Shown here piece by piece: positions 38,019 to 48,314 of a stretch of DNA of 64,000 bases. This stretch comes from Streptomyces sp. P3. Lineage in GTDB: Bacteria > Actinomycetota > Actinomycetes > Streptomycetales > Streptomycetaceae. Position 1 is the stretch's first letter; each line of letters opens with the position of its first letter. The stretch spans positions 4,836,001 through 4,900,000 of the forward strand of contig JAFEKX020000001.1 in NCBI GenBank assembly GCA_016893485.2. The letters are read 5' to 3'. Below the pieces are notes generated by a model. The model was not told the origin of the DNA and did not search any database. It worked only from the letters and a program-made list of their open reading frames with translations. Position numbers and translations under genes: made by a program.

Positions 38019-38337
38019 CAGTCCTCGCCGTCGTTTCTGCCCGCGGTGCGCGCGGTGTTGTTACGGTCTCCGTCGGCCACGCTACAGGCTCGGCGCAACC
38101 CGCCGGTCCGGGATCAGCGCCGGAATCGTCCGGAGACGGACCGGCCATCAAATCGGTATCACGCGCCGTCGTGCAAATTCTGTGTACCGCCGGTACAGCA
38201 CCTGTAACGCTTCCACGACTCTTCTTTCGCGTACGGTCACGGAACGGGCACCGCGCTTGACGTGTCAGTGCCCTCCGGCAGACTTGGCCGGGAATGGCAC
38301 TAGATCACTGAGCCGGCGCCGATGGGGGACACGGAAG

Positions 38338-39958
38338 ATGAGCCAGGACGGCGCACAGGGCCGGTACGCGGGGCGCGCGCTCGCGGGCGGCCGCTATCAA
38401 CTGCGCGACCTGCTCGGTGAGGGCGGCATGGCCTCGGTGCACCTCGCGTACGACTCGGTGCTCGACCGTCAGGTCGCGATCAAGACACTGCACACCGAAC
38501 TCGGCCGGGAAGAGGCCTTCCGCGAGCGCTTCCGCCGCGAGGCCCAGGCCGTGGCCAAGCTCACCCACACCAACATCGTCTCGGTCTTCGACACCGGCGA
38601 GGACGCGTTGGACGGCACCACGATGCCGTACATCGTCATGGAGTACGTCGAGGGCCGCCCGCTCGGCTCCGTACTCGACGAGGACGTACGGCAGTTCGGC
38701 GCGATGCCCGCCGACAAGGCGCTGAAGATCACCGCGGACGTGCTCGCGGCGCTCGACATCAGCCACGAGATGGGCCTGGTCCACCGGGACATCAAGCCGG
38801 GCAACGTGATGATGACCAAGCGCGGCGTCGTCAAGGTCATGGACTTCGGCATCGCCCGCGCCATGCAGTCCGGCGTCACCTCGATGACCCAGACCGGCAT
38901 GGTCGTCGGCACCCCGCAGTACCTCTCGCCCGAGCAGGCGCTCGGCCGGGGCGTGGACGCGCGCAGCGACCTGTACTCGGTCGGCATCATGCTGTTCCAA
39001 CTGGTCACCGGGCGGCTGCCGTTCGACGCGGACTCGCCGCTGGCCATCGCGTACGCGCATGTGCAGGAGGAGCCGGTCGCGCCCTCCTCGATCAACCGTT
39101 CGCTGCCGCCGGCCGTGGACGCGCTGGTCGCCCGCGCGCTGAAGAAGAACCCGAACGAGCGCTTCCCGAACGCCGAGTCCATGCGCGACGAGGCCCTGCG
39201 GGTCGCCTCCTCGCTGCACGCGGCGCCCCCGAGCATCGTGCCGGGCGCGCCCGCGCAAAGCGGCGCGGGCGTCGGCTCCGCGGTCTTCCCGCCGGTCGAC
39301 CAGGCGGCCCCGGCACCCACCGGCCCCGTCCACACGCCGTACCAGCCGGGTCCCTACGGCGGCACGCCCGCGCCGGCCCCGGCCTACGGCTATCCGCAGC
39401 AGGCGGGGTACCAGCCGCAGCCCTCGGCCGGGTTCGGGCAGCAGGGCATCTCGACCCCGCCGCCTTACAACCTGAACCCGCCCCACCCGACCCCGGCCTC
39501 CGGGGGGCGGCGGCAGGAGCAACAAGCCGGTGATCATCGGCTCCGTGGTCGTCGCCCTGGTCGCGGTCGGCGCGCTGATCGCCGCCCTGTCGATGAACAA
39601 CGGCGGCGGGGACGACGCGAAGGGCGGCAGCGCGAGCGCGAGCACCTCGGCGACGGCGGTGGAGGGCCACCGCGACGGCGACACGTCCAAGACGATCGCG
39701 ACGACGGCGTGCACGGAGCCCGAGGAGTCGTACAACGACCCCAGCAAGATCCAGGTCCCGAACTTCCAGTTCAAATACATCAGCTCGGTCAAGTCCTGCC
39801 TCCAGGCCGCGGGCTGGAAGGTCAAGATCAAGTCCGAGGACGAGAACACCTACGGCCAGGGCACGGTCATGGACCAGTTCCCCTCGGCCGGCACGGACGC
39901 CGACCCCAAGAACATGCCCGAGATCGAACTGGGCGTCTCGACGGGCAACCCGTCCTGA
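38338..39958 (+). CDS. PknB-type Ser/Thr protein kinase with one PASTA-like domain, one frameshift
   Basis: About 541 residues. Kinase domain: LGEGGMASVHLAYD, QVAIKTLHTEL, LVHRDIKPGNVMM, VMDFGIARAM, SMTQTGMVVGTPQYLSPEQA. A Pro/Tyr/Gln-rich linker then a membrane helix (PVIIGSVVVALVAVGALIAAL) and an outer domain with one PASTA-like unit (VPNFQFKYISSVKSCLQAAGW, then TVMDQFPSAGT). PASTA domains bind peptidoglycan or lipid II fragments. One G is missing in the GGGGGG run 39502-39507. ATG 38338 has GGGGGA upstream. A perfect terminator follows. Confidence 0.9.
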
Positions 39959-39971
39959 ACCCGTGACGCGG

Positions 39972-40003
39972 AAGGGCCCGGCAGCAACCGCTGCCGGGCC
40001 CTT
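39972..40003. terminator. bidirectional terminator between kinase 2 and bpa
   Basis: A perfect 14-bp stem (AAGGGCCCGGCAGC and its complement) with an AACC tetraloop and a trailing TTT lies 14 bases after the kinase stop and 18 bases from the bpa stop. Confidence 0.88.
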
Positions 40004-40020
40004 TGAGCGAGTGGGAGTTC

Positions 40021-40560
40021 CTACAGGTACGGGCCGCCCACACGGCCGGCGCCCGGCTGACCCTCCTCGGCGCCGTCACCGACCCCCGGCGGCAGGGCCC
40101 GGCGCATCTGCTCGAGCTGCGCCCGCGCGGCCATCTGCTGGGCGAACAGCGTGGTCTGGATCCCGTGGAAGAGACCCTCCAGCCAGCCCACCAACTGGGC
40201 CTGCGAGATCCGCAGTTCCGCGTCGCTCGGCGTCACGTCGTCCGTGAACGGCAGCGACAGCCGCTCCAGCTCCTCCACCAGCTCGGGCGCCAGACCGTCC
40301 TCCAGCTCCTTCACGGAGCTGCGGTGGATCTCCTTGAGCCGGGCCCGGCTGGCTTCGTCGAGGGGAGCCGCACGCACCTCCTCGAGAAGCTGCTTGATCA
40401 TGCTGCCGATCCGCATGACCTTGGCCGGCTGCTCCACCATCTCCGTCACCGGGATCTCGCGGGAGTCCTCGTCCCCGGCGCCACCGAGAGCCATCCCGTC
40501 CTGTCCCACGACCAGGATCTGAGGCTTCTCCGGCGACCTTTCGTTCCTCGGCATCTCCAT
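40021..40560 (-). CDS. bpa: bacterial proteasome activator
   Basis: Intact 179-residue homologue of the ATP-independent proteasome activator Bpa/PafE of Mycobacterium (DUF2587). Such proteins form a dodecameric ring of four-helix bundles and open the 20S core gate by a C-terminal tail. Here helices include MVEQPAKVMRIGSMIKQLLEEVR, LKEIHRSSVKELEDGL and AQLVGWLEGLFHGIQTTLFAQQM, and the tail ends GGPYL, close to the GQYL of Mycobacterium. The N-terminus ILVVGQDGMAL is conserved. ATG 40560 is used; an ATG six bases further in is possible. Confidence 0.9.
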   Translation of the reverse strand: MEMPRNERSPEKPQILVVGQDGMALGGAGDEDSREIPVTEMVEQPAKVMRIGSMIKQLLEEVRAAPLDEASRARLKEIHRSSVKELEDGLAPELVEELERLSLPFTDDVTPSDAELRISQAQLVGWLEGLFHGIQTTLFAQQMAARAQLEQMRRALPPGVGDGAEEGQPGAGRVGGPYL

Positions 40561-40720
40561 ACGGCCATTCTCTCGCACCCGTCCACCTCGGCACCGTGGC
40601 GCCCCCCTCGAAAGGTGATCCACCGTTTCCGCATGGCCGAATCCGGAATGCCGGACAGTCCGCCGGATGTGACGCTTGTCCCGTCGATCTTGCCGCCTCG
40701 GCCCGGGAGGGGTCACGGAC

Positions 40721-41374
40721 GTGACTCCATGGCTGCGTACATGGCCGTCGCTGCGCGCGACGGGACTGCTGCTCGTGCTGGGCACGGGGGCGGTGGTGAA
40801 CCCGGCCGGGGTGTTCTTCCGGCGTACGGGGCGGAGGCGGGGAGCGGTGCGGGCACCGGTGGTGCCGGGGCGGCCGCGTCGCCGGTACCGGTGGTGCCGG
40901 GGGCGGTCGCGTCGCGGTCACGGCCTCCGCGTCCGGGGCGGCCTCGGCCTCCGCTTCCCCCTCCGCCGTGAGACCTGTCTCCGGCCCCGACCCCGCCCGT
41001 GCCTCCGCCAAGCCGTCCAGGGCGGGCAGCGAGGCGGGCGAAGGACGGGAGCGGCCGGGCCGTACGGCGGAACCGAGCGCGAACGAGGACGAGGACGAGA
41101 GCGGGGGCATGGACGGGGGCGGCGACGGAGGTGACACGGCCGGGCTGCAGGCCGACAGGGACGATGACAGCCCTGCCCCCGACGACTCCGCGTCCCCGAG
41201 CAGGCGGAACCCACGCCCGCCTCGTCGCCGCTCCAGCCCGCGCAGCAGACCGTCACCCGCGCCACCGGCACCGCCGAGCCCGTGCTGCGGATCCTGCCGC
41301 TGGGCAGCGGCCTGATCCTCATCGGGCTCGGCCTGGGCCTCGCCTTCATCGCCCTCCGGGTGCGCCGGAGCTAG
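40721..41374 (+). CDS. cell-surface protein with signal peptide, low-complexity stalk and C-terminal anchor, three frameshifts
   Basis: No named family. Correcting the GGGG 40828-40831, a site near 40905-40915 and the CCCC 41194-41197 gives about 218 residues. It starts with a signal segment (LRATGLLLVLGTGAVVNPAGVFF), then a long Ala/Ser/Gly/Pro and Asp/Glu-rich stalk, and ends with a membrane helix (GLILIGLGLGLAFIALRVRRS). Type I membrane layout with short basic cytoplasmic end. GTG 40721 has GGGAGG 11 bases upstream. It stops 12 bp before the convergent oxidoreductase stop. Confidence 0.7.
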
Positions 41375-41386
41375 AGCTCGACGGTT

Positions 41387-42366
41387 CTACGGCGCTACGA
41401 GCAGCACCTTGCCGATGTGTCCGCTGTCCTCCAGCACCTGGTGCGCGGTGGCCGCCTCGCTCATCGCCAGTTCCCGGTCGACGACCGGCCGGATCTGCCC
41501 GGCCTCGATCAGCGGCCCACATGCTCGCGTACGGCGGCGACGATGGCCGCCTTCTCGGCGAGCGGGCGGGCCCGCAGCGAGGTCGCGCTGATCGCGGCCC
41601 GCTTGGCGAGGAGCGCGGCGATGTTCAGCTCGGCCTTGATGCCGCCCTGCATGCCGATGATCGCGAGCCTGCCGTTGACGGCGAGGGCCTGGACGTTGCG
41701 GTCCAGGTACTTGGCGCCCATGTTGTCGAGGATGACGTCGGCGCCCGCGCCGTCCGTGGCCCGCTCGATCTCCGCGACGAAGTCCTGCTCGCGGTAGTTG
41801 ATCAGGATGTCGGCGCCCAGCTCGGCGCAGTAGTCGAGCTTGTCCTTGCTTCCGGCGGTGACGGCGACCTTCGCGCCGACGGCCTTGGCGAGCTGGATCG
41901 CCATGGTGCCGATGCCGCTGGAGCCGCCGTGCACGAGGAGCGTCTCGGCGGGGCGGAGGTGGGCGACCATGAAGACGTTCGACCAGACCGTGCAGACCAC
42001 CTCGGGCAGCGCCGCCGCCTGCTTCAGGTCGAGGCCGGCGGGCACGGGCAGCAGCTGCCCGGCCGGTACGGCGACCTTCTGGGCGTAACCGCCGCCCGCG
42101 AGCAGCGCGCACACCTCGTCGCCGACCGACCAGCCGGAGACCCCGGCGCCGATGCCGACGATCCGGCCGGAGCATTCGAGGCCGGGATAGGAGGACGCGC
42201 CGGGCGGCGGGTCGTAGAAGCCCTGGCGCTGCATGATGTCGGCGCGGTTGACGGCGCTGGCCACCACCTCGACCAGGACCTCGCCCTCGCCGGGCACCGG
42301 GTCCGGGACCTCGCCCCACACCAGCGCTTCGGGTCCACCAGGTTCGGGAATCGTGATCGCATACAT
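41387..42366 (-). CDS. NAD(P)H quinone oxidoreductase, one frameshift
   Basis: Medium-chain dehydrogenase/reductase of the zeta-crystallin-like quinone oxidoreductase group, about 326 residues. Conserved pieces: MYAITIPEPGGPEAL, NRADIMQRQGFYDPPPGAS, the nucleotide-binding loop LVHGGSSGIGTMAIQLAK, DVILDNMGAKYLDRN. The family lacks catalytic zinc. Frame breaks near 41515-41522 (HVGR to WPLIEAGQIRPVVD). It is intact after correction and ends GHIGKVLLVAP. It is divergent from nothing and sits tail to tail with the surface protein gene. Confidence 0.9.
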
Positions 42367-42412
42367 GAGGCCGACGCTACTCCTCGTCCTACGACCGACC
42401 GCCGAAGGCGGG

Positions 42413-43506
42413 TCACTCAGGCAGCGGCCGGGTGTCCGGCGCGACCTGCGAACCCGGTGAGACCCGCACGATCGTGATGAGCCGGTCGGTCAGCTGGAGG
42501 GTCCCGATGGCCGGGTCGTCGTAGCCGAGCACCCGGTGGCCGCGGACGACGCTCACCACGAGGTCGTCCGTCTCGCGCGGGTCCTGCCCACCTCGGCCTT
42601 TATGACCGGGCGTTCGGTCATGTCGAGGCCGCTGCCCTGCTGGATGAGGTCCTCCATGACCATGCCGGCGGCGGGGCTGAGCACGGACAGGCCGAGCAGC
42701 CGGCCGGCCGCGCTGGCGCTGGTGATGACGGCGTCGGCGCCGGACTGCTTGAGCAGCGGCGCGTTCTCCTCCTCGCGGACGGCGGCCACGATCTTCGCGG
42801 CGCGGTTGAGCTGCCGGGCCGTGAGCGTGACCAGGACGGCCGTGTCGTCCCGCTGGGTGGCGATGATGATCTGCCGCGCCTTGTGCACCTCGGCGCGCTT
42901 CAGGACCTCGCTGCGGGTGGCGTCGCCGACGACACCGACGTAGCCCTGGCTGCTCGCCGCCTCGATCGCCTTGCCGCTGGGGTCGACCACGACGACCTGT
43001 TCCTTCTTAAGTCCGGTCGCGCACACGGTCTGGATCGCGGACCGCCCCTTCGTCCCGAAGCCGATGACGACGGTGTGATCCCGCAACGTGGACCTCCAGC
43101 GGTTGAGGCGCCATTCCTCCCGCGTGCGTTCGGTGAGGACTTCGAGGGTGGTGCCGACCAGGACGATCAGGAACAGCACGCGCAGCGGGGTGACGACCAG
43201 GATGTTGGTGAGCCGGGCGCCGTCGCTGACCGGGGTGATGTCGCCGTAGCCGGTGGTCGAGAGGGTGACCGTGGCGTAGTAGAGGGCGTCGAGGAAGTCG
43301 ACCGAGCCGTCCGAGTTGTCGTTGTAGCCCTCGTGGTCGGCGTAGACGATCAACGCGGTCGCGATCAGCAGGAACAGCGCGATGGACAGCCGTTTCGCGA
43401 CCTGCTGGAAGGGGTGCTCGACCACTTTCTTCGGGAGTTCCACCCGATGGGTCACGAGATGCTCGTCCGCCTGGCGGGCGATCGCGTCATGGCCCGACTG
43501 TTTCAC
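42413..43506 (-). CDS. potassium channel with TrkA-type RCK domain, one frameshift
   Basis: About 365 residues. Two membrane helices (ALFLLIATALIVYAD and NILVVTPLRVLFLIVLVG) flank a pore loop with the selectivity filter TLSTTGYGDITP. A cytoplasmic RCK domain follows (VVIGFGTKGRSAIQTV nucleotide-binding motif) and a TrkA-C-like end. It is a prokaryotic K+ channel. One base is missing near 42580-42583; the corrected C-terminus ends RVSPGSQVAPDTRPLPE at TGA 42415-42413. GTG 43506 lies inside a parS site; later GTG codons (giving VTHRVELPKK) are possible starts. Confidence 0.88.
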
Positions 43507-44885
43507 GTGAAACACACCCCGATCCCGGCAACAGCCCAGGGAAGATCGATGAGTTCGGCCTGTTGCCCCTGCCGCGCACCCCGGGGGGTACGACCGCCAG
43601 CACGTCGGCCGCCGCGATCCCGCGGAGCATGGCCGGGCCGTTGAAGTGCAGCGGCACGGCATCATCCCCGCGCAGAACGGCGGGGATGAGCCGGGTGTCG
43701 TACGGGTGCCCGTGCACCGCGTCCTGGAGGGGCAGCGCGTACGGCTCCGGGGCGGGGCGGGCGGACAGGGTGCGCAGCAGCGGTTCGGCGAGGGTGAGCA
43801 GGCCGGAGATCGCGGCGAGGGGGTTGCCGGGCAGGCCGACGAGGTGCTGGTCGTCCTTGATGCGGGCCAGCAGCATGGGGTGGCCGGGGCGCACCTTGAC
43901 GCCGTCGACGAGGAGTTCGGCGCCCATGCGGCGGAGGATGGGGTGGACGTGGTCGACGGGGCCTGAGGCGGTGCCGCCGGTGGTGACGATGAGGTCGGCG
44001 GAGCTGCCGGTGATGGCCTTGTGCAGCGCCTTCGCGTCGTCGCCGAGCCGGCGGACCGCGGTGACCTCGGCGCCGAGCGCGCGCAGCCAGGACGGCAGCA
44101 TCGGTCCGAGCGCGTCCCGGATGAGCCCGTCCCGGGGCAGCCCTTCGGTGAGCAACTCATCGCCCAGGATGAGGACTTCGACCCGGGGCCGGGGCACGGC
44201 GGTGACCGTGTCGTACCCGGCCGCCGCGGCGAGCCCGAGCACTGCCGGGGTCACCAGGGTGCCGCCGGGCAGCAGTTGGTCGCCGCTGCGGCACTCCTGG
44301 CCGCGCGGGCGGATGTCCTGGCCGTGGCCGACGTCCCGGGCCGCGTGGAGGCGGCCCTTGTCGTCGGTGCGGCCGTGCTCGCTGCGGATGACGGCGGTGG
44401 CGTCCGCGGGGACCCGCGCGCCGGTCGCGATCCGTACGGCCTCGCCGTCGCTCAGCGGCTCGGCCTGCGCGTGCCCGGCGAGCACCCGTCCTCGCGTACG
44501 GCCCAGGGGCCGGGGCCCGCGACCGCCCAGCCGTCCATCGCCGAGGTGTCGAACGAGGGCAGGTCGCTGAGGGCGACGAGCGGTGCGGCCAGGACGAGGC
44601 CGAGGGCGGCGTCGAGGGTCACGGAGACGGGGGCCCGGCGGGTGCCTGAGCGTGCGGCGCGGCCGGCGATCGCGCGGGCCTCGGGCCAGGGGTGGCCTTG
44701 TGCGGGGCGGTGTCGGGGTGGCGCGCGGTGGTGTGGGTCTGCGGGGTGCCCTGCGGTTGCGGGGAGGGCAGGGCGGGTTCGCCGGAGCCGGTGCTGCCTT
44801 CGTTCACGAGGGCGAGCACCTCCTCGACGTCTAGATCCTCGGCGTCCGGGGCGTGCCCACCGGCGTGAACACCGCGCGCGGTCAT
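43487..44885 (-). CDS. moeA: molybdopterin molybdenumtransferase, two frameshifts
   Basis: MoeA inserts molybdate into adenylylated molybdopterin. About 466 residues, longer than usual because of an N-terminal Ala/Pro/Thr-rich extension of about 80 residues. Core motifs: LSDLPSFDTSAMDGWAV, EAVRIATGARVPADATAVI, VTPAVLGLAAAAGYDTV, and the MPT-binding TTGGTASGPVDHVHPIL. C-terminal LVGLPGNPLAAI is intact. One base missing at 44704-44707 and one at 44485-44487. The ATG overlaps the stop of the upstream MobA-like gene (ATGA). The last codons run through a parS site. Confidence 0.88.
43500..43513. other. parS chromosome partition site inside coding DNA
   Basis: A second perfect GTTTCACGTGAAAC. It lies within the last codons of moeA, where it encodes VSRET, and covers the GTG start proposed for the K+ channel gene. 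It is 39.7 kb from the first parS in this window. Confidence 0.92.
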
Positions 44886-45870
44886 CCGGCGACGTCCGGA
44901 CCCGGGGCGGCCTGCGGCGCATCGGCCTCGGCACCCGCTGCGCTCCCGGGCCCGGCGCCGGGCCTCGTTTCGGATGGGGCGTCCTGGGTGTCCTCGTCGG
45001 CCCAGCGCAGCGCGAGGGCGGCGGCCTTGCGGGAGGCCTCCGCGACGGCTTCGGGGCCGCCCTTGCCCTGCGCCGCCGCGTAGCCGACCAGGAAGGTGGT
45101 CAGCGGTGCCGCGGGCCTCGCCACCCCGTGGGCGGCGTCGCGGGCGAGGTCGAGCAGGATGCCGGTGTCGACGTCCAGGTCGATGCCCAGTTCGTCCTTG
45201 ACTGCGGAAATCCATTCATCCAACACGTGCCCATGCTCCCTGATGCGTGCCCTGGCGGTGACGAGGTCGTCCCAGGTGTCGCAGTCGAAGGACGCGACAG
45301 GGTCGGGGACGCGGGTGAGTGCGAGCGTGGCGGTCAGCCGGCGCAGGGGCAGCCCGGTGAGGCCGCCGCGCGCGGCGGAGCCGCTGACGGACGCAACCGA
45401 GGCGAGTGCGGTCAGCTCGCGGCGGAGCGCGGAGGCGAGGTACGCGGCCACGAGCGGCTGGTCGCGCCCGTCGGCGTCCGTGAGGAGCGCCCCTTCGGCT
45501 CCACTGGTCCGCAGCGCGGTCAACAGCCGCCGTACGGTGGCCGGTTCGAGGAACGGCAGGTCGGCCGAGAGAACCACGACGGCCTCGGCTGTGGTGTGCC
45601 GCAGGCCCGCGTCGAGCGCGGCGACCGGGCCCGCGCCGGGCGGCTCCTCGCGCGCCCAGCGGACCGGCCGGGCGGTGGGCCTCGGGTCCGCCACGACGAC
45701 GGTGGTCCCGGCGTCCGCGCAGGCGGCGAGCACCCGGTCGAGCAGCGCCCTGCCGCCCACGCGGAGGCCGGGTTTGTCGGCGCCCCCGAGCCTGCGGGCG
45801 GCGCCACCGGCGAGCACGACGGCGTCGTAGGAGGCGTCGTGAGCGGCGTCGGGGGCTCGTACGCGGTCAC
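44882..45870 (-). CDS. MobA-like nucleotidyltransferase with C-terminal DUF6457 domain, one frameshift
   Basis: About 329 residues. The N-terminal domain has the NTP-transferase signature DAVVLAGGAARRLGGADKPGLRVGG, as in molybdopterin guanylyltransferase MobA, and SADLPFLEP with its metal-binding Asp. The C-terminal 100 residues (LDEWISAVKDELGIDLDVDTGILLDLARDAAHGVARPAAPLT) match the DUF6457 domain seen fused or beside MobA in actinobacteria. Start: GTG 45870 gives VTAYEPP, joined to DAAHD by one base at the run 45851-45855; GTG 45898 in the uncorrected frame is the alternative. It is coupled to moeA. Confidence 0.85.
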
Positions 45871-45923
45871 CCCCGAGTATGCGGCCCCCTCTGATCACAG
45901 GGAACTCGCCCGCGCCGCCGTGA

Positions 45924-47311
45924 TCACAGGTTGCGCAACAGCACCGCCGGCTGTTCCACGCAGTCCGCCACATACCGCAGGAAACCGCCCGCCGTGCCGC
46001 CGTCGCACACCCGGTGGTCGAAGGTGAGCGAGAGCTGCACGACCTGCCGGACCGCCAACTCCCCCTCGTGCACCCAGGGTTTGGCGACGATACGGCCGAC
46101 GCCGAGCATGGCCGCCTCGGGGTGGTTGATGATCGGCGTGGAGCCGTCCACCCCGAACACCCCGTAGTTGTTGAGCGTGAAGGTTCCGCCGGTGAGGTCC
46201 CCGGTGTCAGCGCCCCGGTCCTGGCCGCCTCGGTCAGCCGCGCGAACTCCGCGCTCAGCGCCTCCGCGTCCCTTCCCTGCGCGTCCCGTACGACGGGCAC
46301 GACCAGCCCGCGCTCGGTCTGCGCGGCGAAGCCGAGGTGGACCCGGTCGAACCGGACGATCTCCCTCGCCTCCATGTCCACGCTGGAGTTCAGCTCCGGG
46401 AACCGGGCCAGCGCGGCCGTGCAGATCCTGGCGAGCAGCGCCGGCACGGAGATCTTGGGGCCGCCCGCGGCGTTCATGGCCGCGCGGGCGCGCATCAGCT
46501 CCGTCGCGTCGGCGTCCACCCAGCAGGTCGCGTCGGGGATCTCGCGGCGGCTGCGGGAGAGCTTGTCGGCGACGGCGCCGCGGATGCCGCGGAGGGGGTG
46601 CGGGTGATTCCGTCGGCGGGGAGGGTGGGGGTCGTCCTGGTGTCGGAGGGGTGAGTCGGGCTGTCGGGTCGGGGACGCGGGCTGGGCCGTCGGGTCGGGA
46701 AGCGTGGCCGGGGGCAGGAGGGTCGCTTCCTGGGCGATCGCCTCCTGGGCCGCCGCCGCGCGGAGTGCCTGTTCGACATCCGCCCGGAGGATGAGGCCGT
46801 CGCGTCCGGAGCCGGTCAACTCCCTCAGTTCCAGGCCGTTCTCGCGGGCGAGGCGCCGTACGAGGGGGAGATCACGGGGACCGGGCCGTCGTCGCGAACG
46901 GGGGTGTCGGCTGCGGGGGCAGGAGCGCCGGGGCGTCCGCCACCGATGTCACGACGTCCGCCGCCATCCGCCGTACCCGGCGGCGGCGCGCCGGAGGCGC
47001 TCCCGTGCCGTAGCCCACCAGCACGTTCCCCGAGCCCTCGGGCTCGGAGTCGGCATCGGACGCCGGGGCGCCCACCGCGACCGTCAACAGGGGGAGCCGA
47101 CAGGCAGTTCGGTGCCCTCCTCGCCGAAGCGGGCCGTGACCACGCCGCCGTAGGGGCAGGGGACCTCGACCATCGCCTTGGCCGTCTCGACCTCGACGAC
47201 CGGCTGGTCGATGGCGACGACGTCGCCGACCTCGACCAGCCAGCGCACGATCTCCGCCTCGGTGAGGCCCTCGCCGAGGTCGGGAAGCTTGAACTCCAGC
47301 ACCTGTGCCAT
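45924..47311 (-). CDS. bkdC2: branched-chain 2-oxoacid dehydrogenase E2 (operon 2), four frameshifts
   Basis: Second E2 acyltransferase, about 463 residues. Lipoyl domain (PDLGEGLTEAEIVRWLVEVGD, VETAKAMVEVP), E3/E1-binding domain (SPLVRRLARENGLELRELTGSG) and catalytic domain with LTFDHRVCDGG as the His/Asp active site. Breaks at the runs 47090-47094, 46930-46933, 46866-46870 and 46198-46203. ATG 47311 overlaps the E1 beta stop by one base (TGATG). Linkers are Pro-rich. It ends the operon, 53 bases before the MobA-like gene, which may be co-transcribed. Confidence 0.9.
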
Positions 47312-48314
47312 CAGTTGTCCGCCTCCCACTGGAGCCGGCCCACGGCGTCCAGGATCCGGTCGACGCCGGGCAGATGGTGCCGCTCCAGCATCGGCGGCGG
47401 ATACGGGATGTCGAACCCGGCGACGCGCAGCACCGGCGCCTCCAGGTGGTGGAAGCAGCGCTCGGTGACGCGGGCCGCGATCTCGCCGCCCGGGCCGCCG
47501 TAGCCGCCCGACTCGTGCACGACGAGGGCGCGGCCGGTGCGTCGTACGGACGCGCAGACCGTCTCGTCGTCGAACGGCACCAGGGAGCGCACGTCGACGA
47601 CCTCGAGGTCCCAGCCCTCGGCGCGGGCCGCCTCGGCGGCTTCGAGGCAGACGGGCAGGGACGGGCCGTAGGTGATGAGCGTGGCGCTGCGGCCCGGGCG
47701 GCGCACGACCGCGCGGCCGATCGGCTCGACGGGGGTCGGCTCGTCGGGGTTCCAGGTGTCCTTCGACCAGTACAGGCGCTTGGGCTCCAGGAAGACGACC
47801 GGGTCGTCCGAGGCGATGGAGGCGCGCAGCAGGCCGTAGGCGTCGGCGACGGTCGCGGGGGTGACGACATGCAGGCCGGGGGTGGCCATGTAGTACGCCT
47901 CGGAGGAGTCGCTGTGGTGCTCGACGCCGCCGATGCCTCCCCGTAGGGGACGCGGATGGTGATCGGGAGGGGCATGGCGCCGCGGGTGCGGTTGCGCATG
48001 CGGGAGACGTGGCTGATCAGCTGCTCGAACGCCGGGTAGGCGAAGGCGTCGAACTGCATCTCCACGACCGGGCGCAGGCCGTACATCGCCATGCCGACGG
48101 CCGTGCCGAGGATGCCGGCCTCGGCGAGCGGGGTGTCCGTGCAGCGGTCCTCGCCGAACTCCTTGGCGAGGCCGTCGGTGACCCGGAAGACGCCGCCGAG
48201 GGTGCCGACGTCCTCGCCCATGACGTGCACGGTGGGGTCTTCCGTCATGGCGTCGCGCAACGCGCGCGTGAGGGCCTGCGCCATGGTGGCCGGTTTGAGG
48301 GCGACGGTGGTCAT
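47311..48314 (-). CDS. bkdB2: branched-chain 2-oxoacid dehydrogenase E1 beta (operon 2), one frameshift
   Basis: About 334 residues. Conserved HVMGEDVGTLGGVFRVTDGLA, DTPLAEAGILGTAVGMAM, EMQFDAFAYPAFEQL and GFDIPYPPPMLERHHLPG. One base is missing in the CCCC run 47939-47942 (within the glycine-rich segment after RVPYGG). It begins by TGATG overlap with the E1 alpha stop and overlaps the E2 start. Middle gene of operon 2. Confidence 0.93.

Noticed and set aside
46872..48314. 480-codon fused E1 beta and E2 frame
   Set aside because: The middle part is out-of-frame noise; family sequences show two separate genes with a TGATG junction.
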